Assembly: GCA_035652315.1 (NCBI GenBank) | Contig: DASREA010000054.1 | Location: 1 to 10,044, forward strand | Length of the DNA stretch: 10,044 bases | Source of the DNA: CANKHA01 sp035652315 | GTDB lineage: Bacteria; Pseudomonadota; Alphaproteobacteria; Rhizobiales; Xanthobacteraceae | Direction: 5' to 3' | Shown: positions 1 to 5,773 of the stretch, piece after piece | How the letters are laid out: each line of letters opens with the position of its first letter | How positions within the stretch are numbered: the stretch's first letter is position 1 | Notes under the pieces: generated by a model | Databases searched by the model: none | The model's input: the letters and a program-made list of their open reading frames with translations, nothing else | Told to the model about the DNA's origin: nothing | Program-made: the position numbers and the translations under genes

Positions 1-1391
1 GAGCCGACAAAGGCCGCAACCGGCGTCGTGATCCCCGCCGCCACATAGGCCGTGGCGCGGGCATGACCCTCGAGCAGAATGAGGCCGCCGTTCTCGCCCT
101 CGACCAGGATCAGCTCGGGAAACGCCTGGCCCGTGCGCAGCGCCTTCATCACCGCCCTGACATGCGCATTGATGTCGAGGCGGCCGTCTTTGGCCGCGAC
201 CGTGTCGAGGTTGCGCGCCCCGTCCGCCACCAGGCGCGTGCGCCCGGACAATGACAGCCAGGGGTCGGCATTGATGTATTTCAGCCGCCCCAGCTCCGCA
301 GGCGCGATCATGCGGCGGGTCCAGGCCGTGCCGGCCGGAAGGCCGTTGAGAATATTGTTGGTGGCGAGCCCGAGCAGCCTGACGCGGGCGGCGTTCTGGC
401 CGGCATCGGAAAGATCGGCGCGGTCGATCAGCTGCCTGCGGCTCAGGCCGCGGCGCCGCAGCCAGGCGCGATAGGGCTTGCCCCAGCGCGGGGAATCGAT
501 CTGGGCGCGCAGGAAGGCGAGCGTGACCTCGGCTGCCGTCGCCGGCTCAGGCTCTTCGCGCTTGCCGGCGCCGTCACCGCGCTCTTTTTTGGCGCGCGCC
601 TCGCGCGGCGCCACGCGCAGCGGCACGGCCTGCGTAATGATGCGCGGGTCGCCGCCCGCGTCCGTGTAGCTTGCCGCGAACCTGTGCAACCCGATATGGG
701 TGACCGCCTTGTCGGCGCGCGCCCAGATCTCGCCTTTGCACAGCACGCCCCAGCGGTGGCAGAAGGCAAAATCGTCCATCAGCGGCGCGCCGTCGACGGT
801 GATGGGGTCGAAGGCGCGGATCAGCCGGTCGAGGCCGGCGGCAAGCGGGGAGGTCTTCCGCGCGCCGGTGTCGTTGATCTCCGGCAGCGTCTTGAGCATG
901 GTCGCGATGGTGGCACGCTCAATCAGCATGATGCCGGTGCCGCAGGCGGCGACCTCCATGAAGCCTTTGAGACGGCGCGGCGCGCGGCCGCGCAGCGGAC
1001 GGATGATGAAATCGTGTGCGCGCGCGATGGCGCGCTGCGGCGTCTCGCCTTTGGCCGCGGCGGCGACGAGGCGGTTAAGATCGATCTGCCGCTTGGTGTA
1101 GATGACGCCGACGACGGGCTTGCTCAGCTCGACCATGTCGAAGATGAGCTGCGTCTCGAAGCCCATGTCGGCGTCGACGAAGAGGATATGGGTCGCGTCG
1201 CTCTTGTCGTGGAAATAGGTGACCAGCGCGTTGCGCGCATCGCCGACCGAGGCGTAGGAAATCGCCATGTGGTGCATGGTGTCGCGGCGCTGGATGAGCG
1301 CCCGCTGCAGGCGCAGCAGGCTCTGCACGTAGGGACTATAGAACATGTCGCCGAAGGCCGGCGTCGCAACCATGATCCTGATGCCGGCCAT
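1..1391 (-). CDS. Glycosyltransferase-like protein with C-terminal ParB/sulfiredoxin-like segment (C-terminus cut by window edge)
   Basis: An open minus-strand frame runs from ATG at 1391 off the left edge, giving 463 visible residues with no stop. The N-terminus MAGIRIMVATPAFGDM and the DxD motif at residues 73-75 (FVDADMGF) fit a GT-A fold glycosyltransferase that would use a nucleotide-sugar with a divalent metal. Residues about 5-240 form this domain. A charged linker (about 262-288) leads to a second region (about 300-463) that ends in a beta-beta-turn pattern with EGHARATAY at 441-449, reminiscent of the GxxR signature of the ParB/sulfiredoxin fold. A purine-rich stretch, GAGGGGG, lies about 10 nt before the ATG. 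ATG at 1373 (residue 7) is an alternative start. Codon use is strongly G/C-ending, like its neighbours. The nearby methyltransferase fits surface-glycan work. Fold assignment is by motif only; donor and acceptor cannot be inferred. Confidence 0.72.
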   Translation of the reverse strand, partial: MAGIRIMVATPAFGDMFYSPYVQSLLRLQRALIQRRDTMHHMAISYASVGDARNALVTYFHDKSDATHILFVDADMGFETQLIFDMVELSKPVVGVIYTKRQIDLNRLVAAAAKGETPQRAIARAHDFIIRPLRGRAPRRLKGFMEVAACGTGIMLIERATIATMLKTLPEINDTGARKTSPLAAGLDRLIRAFDPITVDGAPLMDDFAFCHRWGVLCKGEIWARADKAVTHIGLHRFAASYTDAGGDPRIITQAVPLRVAPREARAKKERGDGAGKREEPEPATAAEVTLAFLRAQIDSPRWGKPYRAWLRRRGLSRRQLIDRADLSDAGQNAARVRLLGLATNNILNGLPAGTAWTRRMIAPAELGRLKYINADPWLSLSGRTRLVADGARNLDTVAAKDGRLDINAHVRAVMKALRTGQAFPELILVEGENGGLILLEGHARATAYVAAGITTPVAAFVG

Positions 1392-1482
1392 TTGCGGGTG
1401 CCCCCTCGCGAATCCCCGGATGCATTTTAGCAGTTTAGGTCAGATGCGCGGTGCGGGCCATGCGGCCGGACCGCTCGACCCG

Positions 1483-1502
1483 CGCCGCGCGTCCGCGCGG
1501 CG
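1483..1502. repeat. GC-only 9-bp-arm hairpin in the 1392-1619 intergenic gap
   Basis: CGCCGCGCG and CGCGCGGCG are perfect inverted arms separated by TC. It lies between the peptidase stop and the glycosyltransferase start, both on the minus strand. No T-run follows, so it is not a textbook intrinsic terminator, though it could still stop or stabilise the peptidase transcript. The same gap also holds GCGCGGGGGTGAGCGGG at 1581-1597, resembling half of the hairpins at 4267 and 9943. I see no small gene in the gap. Confidence 0.5.
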
Positions 1503-1619
1503 GCGGGGATCCGGGGCCTTGTGCGAGAGCATCACCGTGTTTCACCGGGCCGGCGCTTGCGCGGGGGCGGACAATGCCTGGCGCGGGGGTGAGCGGGAGA
1601 GGGCGGGCGTCACGCCGTC

Positions 1620-2825
1620 TCAAAGGATCGACGGGCGCAGGCCGAACTCGCTGAGGCTCGGGCGCAGGCCGAGCGCGCTGGCGCTTGGCGTCTCGGCGGG
1701 CTCGGCCTTTGTCTCGGCTTTGCCTTTCACCGCCTCGCTCATCGATTCGATGCGCGTTTCGCTGCGCGCGGCATAGGGGACGGCGAGCAGCTTCACGCCC
1801 TCCTCGTCGAGCGCAAAGAGCGGGGTGAAACGGCGCACGTCGCTGTCCTCGACCGCCGCGGTCCAGCGGTTGTCGAGCACGTACCAGCGGCCGTCATCGT
1901 TCGCGGCGAGCACCGCGTGGTCGAGCCGCGCGATGTTGTCGTGCACGAGCAGCACGCGCAGCTTCCGCGCCGGCACGCCGGCGGCGCGCAGCGCGACGTA
2001 CTTGGCGATGGCGTAATCCTCGCAGTCGCCGAGCCCGGTCTCGAACGAGCCGCGGCCGCCGGCAAGCGGCGCCGACCACTCGTCGGGCGTGCCCCACTGC
2101 GTCATGTCGCTGGTGTAGCGGATGGCGTTGTTGATGCGCTGGTTGACGAAGTTGAGGCGCACGCGGCCCTCGTGCGCGCGCGCCTCCTTCACGATCGCGG
2201 CGAGACGGGCGGCGGCGGGCGAGCAGGCGGCCTCGTCGGCAAGGCAGCGCAGGAACGCCGGCTCCTGCGCGCGGATGTCGGCGGCGGCCTTGCGCCATTT
2301 CACCCACACGATGCCGTCGGGGGCGACGAACGTGAAGAGACCGAAGGGCTCGTCGTTTCTGGCGCCGGTCCCGGTGTCGCGGCTTTTGCCGTCCGCGGCA
2401 TCGGGCGTCGCCGCGGGATCGACCGAGGCGAGCCGGATGTTGCCTTGCGCCTTCTCCGGCGCGCGGCCCGCGTGCTTCGCCATCACCTCGTTGATGGTGA
2501 AGAAGCGCGCGGGCGAAGGCGCCGGGCTCGAGGAGATCAGCGGCGCGATTGTCGGGGGCGGGGCCGCGGCCGGCGGCGTCGGCGCCGGCGCCGCGAGCGC
2601 GGCGATGACGATCGGCTGCGGCGCCGGCCGGCTCTGCGCCGGCTGGACCGGTGCGGGAAGCTGCGCGGCAATCGCGACGGATTCGCCGGCGGCGACACTG
2701 GCGATGACGGGCACCTTGTTCGCGGCGGTCGCGTTCGTGTCGATCGCCGACACGGCAACGAAGCCGAGGAACAGCACAACCGGCAGCCACTGGGCAACAA
2801 GACGCGCCCGCGCCTTCGCACTCAT
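1620..2825 (-). CDS. BTLCP family transglutaminase-like cysteine peptidase (LapG-like)
   Basis: A 401-residue protein. The catalytic triad of the bacterial transglutaminase-like cysteine proteinases (Peptidase C93, the LapG family) is visible in order: Cys268 in GDCEDYA, His303 in LDHAVL and Asp318 in YVLDNRW. The N-terminus has a short basic segment and a hydrophobic helix (about residues 12-28), giving a signal peptide or membrane anchor, then a Pro/Ala-rich linker to about residue 105. The enzyme domain spans about 160-350, followed by a polar tail of about 50 residues. LapG proteins are periplasmic and cleave large type I-secreted adhesins; this one is longer than usual because of the linker and tail. 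ATG at 2825 is preferred, with GGGGTG just upstream; the in-frame GTG at 2834 would add three residues. The substrate is unknown. A HlyD-like C-terminus at the right edge is consistent with a secretion context. Confidence 0.9.
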   Translation of the reverse strand: MSAKARARLVAQWLPVVLFLGFVAVSAIDTNATAANKVPVIASVAAGESVAIAAQLPAPVQPAQSRPAPQPIVIAALAAPAPTPPAAAPPPTIAPLISSSPAPSPARFFTINEVMAKHAGRAPEKAQGNIRLASVDPAATPDAADGKSRDTGTGARNDEPFGLFTFVAPDGIVWVKWRKAAADIRAQEPAFLRCLADEAACSPAAARLAAIVKEARAHEGRVRLNFVNQRINNAIRYTSDMTQWGTPDEWSAPLAGGRGSFETGLGDCEDYAIAKYVALRAAGVPARKLRVLLVHDNIARLDHAVLAANDDGRWYVLDNRWTAAVEDSDVRRFTPLFALDEEGVKLLAVPYAARSETRIESMSEAVKGKAETKAEPAETPSASALGLRPSLSEFGLRPSIL

Positions 2826-3113
2826 GGTCGACACCCCGTGTCCGGGGCGTTGAACGGCGCGTCTTACGCACCGCCCGCTCCGGATCTGTTTACGGGGCTA
2901 GCGATACGGCCGTGGCCTCTTCGGGCCGGTTAAACGGAGGATGAAGTTGCGGCTTTCATCGCAACTAGCGTGAGGGCGGATGAAACGGCGGCGCTAAAAA
3001 GCGCGGAAAATTCGAACATGTAAAATTGCGACAATTAAAATTTTAGCGATCTGCGTGCTTTCGCCCCCGGACTGCGCTCATCTTCGCGGCAGCGGGGAGC
3101 GCGCAAGCGCCGG
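2826..3113. promoter_or_regulatory. Upstream region of the peptidase gene with inverted repeats and an AT-rich patch
   Basis: This 288-bp gap lies between the 48-residue membrane protein and the peptidase, both on the minus strand. It holds a hairpin with 7-bp arms (AGTTGCG at 2945-2951, CGCAACT at 2960-2966). It also has an AT-rich patch at about 2996-3050, unusual in this GC-rich block, with two overlapping inverted repeats: AATTG-CGA-CAATT (3024-3036) and the perfect palindrome TAAAATTTTA (3036-3045). These look like protein-binding or promoter DNA for the peptidase gene, but I cannot assign a -10/-35 pair or a regulator. No small gene is visible. Confidence 0.35.
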
Positions 3114-3260
3114 TCATTGCGGGTCGCGGCCGTCACGCCGCGAGGCCGGATACATACGCCCGAACGTGTAGTTGATCGCCCAGACCGTGCAGGCAATGCC
3201 GGCGATGCCGCCGACCACGCCGCCGGCCAGGAACCACGCGAGCGACCAGCCATCGATCAT
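3114..3260 (-). CDS. Small single-pass membrane protein (48 aa), unknown function
   Basis: ATG at 3260 overlaps the methyltransferase stop as ATGA, the classic arrangement for translational coupling, and the frame ends in TGA at 3114. The protein begins MIDGWSLAWF and carries a Gly/Ala-rich hydrophobic helix (about residues 6-31, containing GGVVGGIAGIA), then a short basic tail ending RRDGRDPQ. This predicts one membrane span with a positively charged, probably cytoplasmic, C-terminus. A longer reading of the same frame back to 3710 would be antisense-like shadow of the methyltransferase and is not credible. I do not recognise the family; coupling to the methyltransferase is the only functional hint. 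It could also be a non-coding tail of that transcript. Confidence 0.6.
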   Translation of the reverse strand: MIDGWSLAWFLAGGVVGGIAGIACTVWAINYTFGRMYPASRRDGRDPQ

Positions 3261-4069
3261 GCGCGCTCCGCGGTGATGTAGCAGACCTGGTCCGCCCACT
3301 GCGGCTGCCAGTAGACATCGCGGATGCGGAAGCCGCAGTCCTCGATCAGCCGGGTGAGGGCGGCATAGGTCGGACGAAAGACGTGGTGATCCTTGAAACG
3401 CCTGAAGCCCGCCGCAACCAGGAGCGGCCGCAGCGCCTCCTTGATCCTGCGGTCGAGCGGGCGCGCGCCGGTTTTTCCACCGTCGACATAAAGACCGACG
3501 ATGAGGCGGCCGCAGGCCCTGAGCACGCGGCGCGCCTCGAACAGCGCGAGGTCGGGGCTGTGCACGTGATCGATCATCGAGCGCATGTGGACGCAGTCGA
3601 ACGTCTCGGCCTGCAGCGGCAGGAATTCGGCGCAGGCGGCGATGAAGCTGAGCGGCCGTGACAGGCAAGGGTAGGCGCGCCGCATCGCCGCGCCGGTATG
3701 CCTGAGGCAATCGATGAACGGATCGACCGACAGGTATTCGCCGTTCTCCGGCAGGAAGTGGCGCAGCGTGCCGAAGCTGCCGCCGACGTCGAGCACGCGT
3801 CCCGAAATTGCGAGGTGCGCGTAGACGGGAATCGTGCCCGCGATCTCGCGCCGATAGTCGGCCTCGGTGCGCTTCTGCCAGGCTTCGTAGAACTCCTGCC
3901 CCGACGACCAGCCGGTGAAACCCGGCGTGTGCCGCAGGTAGACGCGGGCGTCGATGACGCCGTCCTGTTCCGGAAACGTGCTGGCCGCCCTGGGTTGCTT
4001 GCTGACCGGATCAGCGAGGATCCGCAAGACCCACGGATCGAGCCGATACGTGCGCACCCGCTCGTCCAT
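3257..4069 (-). CDS. Class I SAM-dependent methyltransferase
   Basis: A 270-residue protein with a Rossmann-type methyltransferase core. Motif I is RVLDVGGSFGT (91-101), binding S-adenosylmethionine. The acidic end of strand 2 is LSVDPF (113-118). The strand 4 region is FDCVHMRSMIDHVHSPD (157-173), and the post-motif strand is RLIVGLYVDGG (188-198), typical of the Methyltransf_11/23 group. The N-terminal DPWVLRILADPVSKQP (11-26) resembles a Trm112-like 'iLaCPvCk' segment in which the cysteines have been replaced. The C-terminal segment (about 235-267) looks like the final strands of the fold. Near glycosyltransferase-like genes such enzymes often act on sugars or lipid-linked glycans, but the acceptor is not evident. 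There is no strong Shine-Dalgarno before ATG 4069. The stop overlaps the next small membrane gene. Confidence 0.85.
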   Translation of the reverse strand: MDERVRTYRLDPWVLRILADPVSKQPRAASTFPEQDGVIDARVYLRHTPGFTGWSSGQEFYEAWQKRTEADYRREIAGTIPVYAHLAISGRVLDVGGSFGTLRHFLPENGEYLSVDPFIDCLRHTGAAMRRAYPCLSRPLSFIAACAEFLPLQAETFDCVHMRSMIDHVHSPDLALFEARRVLRACGRLIVGLYVDGGKTGARPLDRRIKEALRPLLVAAGFRRFKDHHVFRPTYAALTRLIEDCGFRIRDVYWQPQWADQVCYITAERA

Positions 4070-4136
4070 GACGGAATCGTATCACAAGCGTGCGGTGCGG
4101 ACAAGACTGCAAGTCGGGCGATGATCACGGCCTTAG

Positions 4137-4231
4137 GCGACGCACACACGGTTTGAGGTGACGCAGACACGTTTCGCAGCGACGCAGACCTCGATTTGCG
4201 ACGCGCAAACACGTTTCGCGGCGGCGCAGGC
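4137..4231. repeat. Degenerate 21-bp tandem repeat, about 4.5 copies
   Basis: Units resembling GCGACGCAGACACGTTTCGC start near 4138, 4159, 4180, 4199 and 4220. Spacing is 21 bp for the first intervals and irregular by about 2 bp at the fourth. The shared core is GACGCA-N-ACACG-TTT. It sits just upstream of the methyltransferase start, outside any credible gene. The period of two helical turns could suit a protein-binding array, but it may be neutral slippage product. Confidence 0.6.
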
Positions 4232-4266
4232 TTCTCCGTTCCCGAGGCCGTGCACCCCGGTTCCCG

Positions 4267-4287
4267 CACCCCCGCGTGCGCGGGGTG
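4267..4287. repeat. Strong GC-rich intergenic hairpin
   Basis: CACCCCCGCG and CGCGGGGTG form arms of about 9 bp around a TG loop, followed by AGCGG. It lies about 100 bp past the stop of the 97-residue minus-strand gene. Similar sequence occurs at 1581-1597 and 9943-9972, suggesting a dispersed intergenic palindrome family. No T-run is present, so it is recorded as a repeat rather than a terminator. Confidence 0.5.
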
Positions 4288-4331
4288 AGCGGAAAACGGG
4301 ATGAACGGCTTGAGAAGTCGCGCGCGCAGTC

Positions 4332-4347
4332 CGCAGGAATTCCTGCG
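4332..4347. repeat. Perfect 16-bp palindrome CGCAGGAATTCCTGCG
   Basis: A fully symmetrical site with no spacer, located 38 bp past the stop of the 97-residue minus-strand gene. Spacerless dyads are more typical of homodimeric protein binding sites than of RNA terminators. Nothing else identifies the binder. Confidence 0.5.
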
Positions 4348-4384
4348 CTTCCGTTCGTCCCGCCGCGCCTTTGCACCCGGACGC

Positions 4385-4678
4385 TCAGTTCGTCCCGCCG
4401 AGCTTCTGTTTCCAGAGCTTGATCACCGCGGCCGGAAATTCGCGCACACCGGCGCCGGTGCGCCGGCACGCCTCCGGCCACATGTCGAGCAGAATCTGGT
4501 CCTGGCGCAGCACATCGATCTGCGATGTCTGGGCCCCCGCGTTCGGCCGCAACTCGGCCTCCATCTTGAGAAGCTCGATCAGCGTTGCGACGTCCTGCTC
4601 GGTGCTCGTCGTGGCCTTCGTCGCCCCTGTTGCCGCCCTTGTTGCCGTTGCCGTCCTGGCATTCTTCCCGGCGCGCAT
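4385..4678 (-). CDS. Small protein with basic Ala/Thr-rich N-terminus (97 aa), unknown function
   Basis: The start at 4678 is supported by a good Shine-Dalgarno stretch (AAGGGGTGAG, about 4-8 nt upstream); an ATG further upstream at 4756 lacks this support. Residues 1-26 are Lys/Arg/Ala/Thr-rich and low complexity (MRAGKNARTATATRAATGAT), like a disordered nucleic-acid-binding tail. Residues 27-97 look like a small helical domain containing TLIELLKMEAELRP (32-45), QILLDMWPEACRR (61-73) and AVIKLWKQKL (84-93). I do not recognise the family. It is divergent from the ribbon-helix-helix gene with 171 bp between starts, so the two may share a control region. The antisense plus-strand frame through this region is an upstream extension of the ribbon-helix-helix reading frame and is not credible. 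Confidence 0.6.
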   Translation of the reverse strand: MRAGKNARTATATRAATGATKATTSTEQDVATLIELLKMEAELRPNAGAQTSQIDVLRQDQILLDMWPEACRRTGAGVREFPAAVIKLWKQKLGGTN

Positions 4679-4849
4679 GACACTCACCCCTTTTCTGCTG
4701 TTCGGCATATTACCGGGCAGGGCAAAGGGCGCTGTGTTGCGCATCACGAAATAGCGCATTTAACGCTGTGGCTGGGTATGGCTTTACTACAGAATACCGC
4801 GAATCCGCGTTATAAAGGCGCCGGGGTAAGGGGCGATAAGGGAACCCCG
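4679..4849. promoter_or_regulatory. Divergent promoter region between the 97-aa gene and the RHH gene
   Basis: The 171 bp hold both sets of translation signals: AAGGGGTGAG for the minus gene and AAGGGA before ATG 4850 for the plus gene. TATAAA at 4811-4816, 34 bp before the plus start, is a plausible -10 element, but I see no convincing -35 at the right distance. CGCGAATCCGCG just before it is a short CGCG-spaced repeat. Autoregulation by the RHH protein would be expected from its family but no clear operator stands out. Confidence 0.35.
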
Positions 4850-5113
4850 ATGAAGTCCACGGTGATCAAACGGTCCATCGTCATCGATGGACACAAGACC
4901 AGCGTCAGCCTTGAAGATCCTTTCTGGAATGAACTCAAGCGAATTGCCCAGGCGCAGCACCTGACGCTGTCGGAACTCGTCGCCAGGATCGACGGGTCAC
5001 GCGACCACAGCAATCTCTCCTCGGCCATACGGCTGTTTGTGCTGCAGTCGTTCCGAAGCGACGACGAGCGAAGGGACGCGCCCGCCGCCAGCGATGCCAC
5101 AGTAAGCGCCTGA
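4850..5113 (+). CDS. Ribbon-helix-helix domain protein
   Basis: An 87-residue protein matching the short alphaproteobacterial RHH family. The N-terminal strand KRSIVIDGHKTSVSL (7-21) is followed by helix FWNELKRIAQAQ (25-36), a turn, helix TLSELVARID (39-48), and the family-typical NLSSAIRLFVLQSF (55-68). RHH proteins dimerise and insert a beta-ribbon into the DNA major groove, so this is probably a transcriptional regulator, though some family members are of unknown role. ATG 4850 is chosen because AAGGGA lies 6 nt upstream and because the conserved domain starts there; the frame stays open upstream to 4301, but that part is antisense to another gene. The C-terminal 18 residues are polar and probably disordered. 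Confidence 0.85.
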   Translation: MKSTVIKRSIVIDGHKTSVSLEDPFWNELKRIAQAQHLTLSELVARIDGSRDHSNLSSAIRLFVLQSFRSDDERRDAPAASDATVSA

Positions 5114-5282
5114 CCCAGGCGCCGGACGGTCGCGGCCTGCCGGGGGTGGACGCAGGCTCATTCTACCTCCGCGTGTAGCCATCCGAAGGGCGGCGTGCTT
5201 CGCATGCCTTGTGTCGCAAGCATCCATGATGAGGGGCAACGCGGGAACACTTACAGCCTTGTCTTGTGGGGCGGCGTCATAG

Positions 5283-5305
5283 ATGGCCGGGTCAAGCCCG
5301 GCCAT
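5283..5305. repeat. REP-like palindrome ATGGCCGGG-TCAAG-CCCGGCCAT
   Basis: Perfect 9-bp arms surround a 5-nt loop. Sequence of this kind, which translates as DGRVKPGH/AGLDPAI in its two directions, is a familiar intergenic element in Bradyrhizobium-like genomes. The preceding stretch (about 5193-5282) also resembles such intergenic repeat DNA. It abuts the terminase remnant. From 5114 to 5282 I see no gene. Confidence 0.65.
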
Positions 5306-5306
5306 G

Positions 5307-5567
5307 GCTCGCTATTGACGGCGCTGGCCGCCTATCGCAATGTCGATGTGGGCCGAGGCGAACGAAGCGATCCAGAAATACGGCACGATAGTCAAATTGC
5401 CCTCGAGTTACCCGATTTAATCGCCCTAGAGTTGGCCGAAGACCATGGTGCGGATTGCGGCTGAATTTGCATTTACGCCGGCGGGTAGGAGTCGTATCTC
5501 GACGCTCGCTGAGACCGAAAAAACGCTATTTAATTTGCAAACGGCAGGCAGGAATCGCTCTGACTAA
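5307..5567 (+). pseudogene. Decayed phage terminase small subunit (P27-like), C-terminal part
   Basis: Plus-strand codons from 5346 read MSMWAEANEAIQKYGTIVKL-type sequence (the MSM part begins at 5340) ending YPI, then TAA, SP, TAG, SWPKT. The same frame then continues from ATG 5445 with MVRIAAEFAFTPAGRSRIS and a tail ending at TAA 5565-5567. 'EAIxKYGxxVKxPxGyPI' followed by 'xxxEFGFTPasRSRi' is the C-terminal half of the P27-family terminase small subunit, which starts DNA packaging in tailed phages. The two internal stops fall where the family usually has Gln and Tyr, consistent with single-base changes. A stretch encoding LLTALAAYR in another frame (about 5311-5337) looks like the preceding helix, so a frameshift is likely too. 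The N-terminal half is missing. Family assignment is from remembered motifs. Confidence 0.65.
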
Positions 5568-5773
5568 GGTGCCTTCACTAAAATAGCCACGGGCAGATCG
5601 CTGCACCGCCGTCTTGCACCAGGTCACGATCAGTAGTTGATTAAAAAAGAGCGTGCGATCTAAGGGCTGGGCGTTTGTACAGCTTTTTGTTGTTGCGCGA
5701 CGGTTTGGCACGGCGGATCTGATTTGTAGAATGACACATTATGAAACATGGCTTGGCGCCGCGTCAGGCGGCT
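5568..5773. other. Non-coding gap between terminase remnant and amidohydrolase operon
   Basis: About 206 bp of mixed composition. All frames are short and none resembles a known protein, including continuation of the phage remnant into a large terminase. A weak inverted repeat, GCCGC-GTCAG-GCGGC (about 5757-5771), lies directly past the stop of the minus-strand operon; without a T-run it is only a weak terminator candidate. Confidence 0.4.

Noticed and set aside
684..1430. Plus-strand 248-residue frame
   Set aside because: It is antisense to the glycosyltransferase-like gene. Its His/Asp/Arg-rich composition is the usual shadow of GC-rich codons, and it matches no recognisable motif.
1917..2933. 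Plus-strand 338-residue frame and the 243-residue frame at 2122-2853
   Set aside because: Both are antisense to the LapG-like peptidase, which has an intact catalytic triad. Their low-complexity Arg/Gly/Ala runs mirror the Pro/Ala linker.
2996..3050. Possible CtrA site (TTAA-N7-TTAA) in the AT-rich patch
   Set aside because: The second half-site does not match (TTAA-N7-AATT), so only the inverted repeats are reported.
3114..3710. 198-residue minus-strand frame
   Set aside because: Its first 150 residues are an alternative frame inside the methyltransferase. Only the last 48 residues, after the ATGA overlap, look real.
4137..4231. CRISPR array
   Set aside because: The period of 21 bp leaves no room for repeat plus spacer, and the units are contiguous and degenerate.
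4301..5113. 270-residue plus-strand version of the RHH protein
   Set aside because: The first 183 residues are antisense to a small gene with its own Shine-Dalgarno and cross the divergent promoter region. ATG 4850 starts the conserved domain with a good ribosome site.
5195..5464. 89-residue plus-strand frame
   Set aside because: It reads through a palindromic intergenic repeat (DGRVKPGH translation) and a wrong-frame part of the terminase remnant.
5526..5711. Possible insertion-sequence fragment on the minus strand
   Set aside because: No transposase motif or terminal repeats could be identified, and the resemblance was too vague to support.
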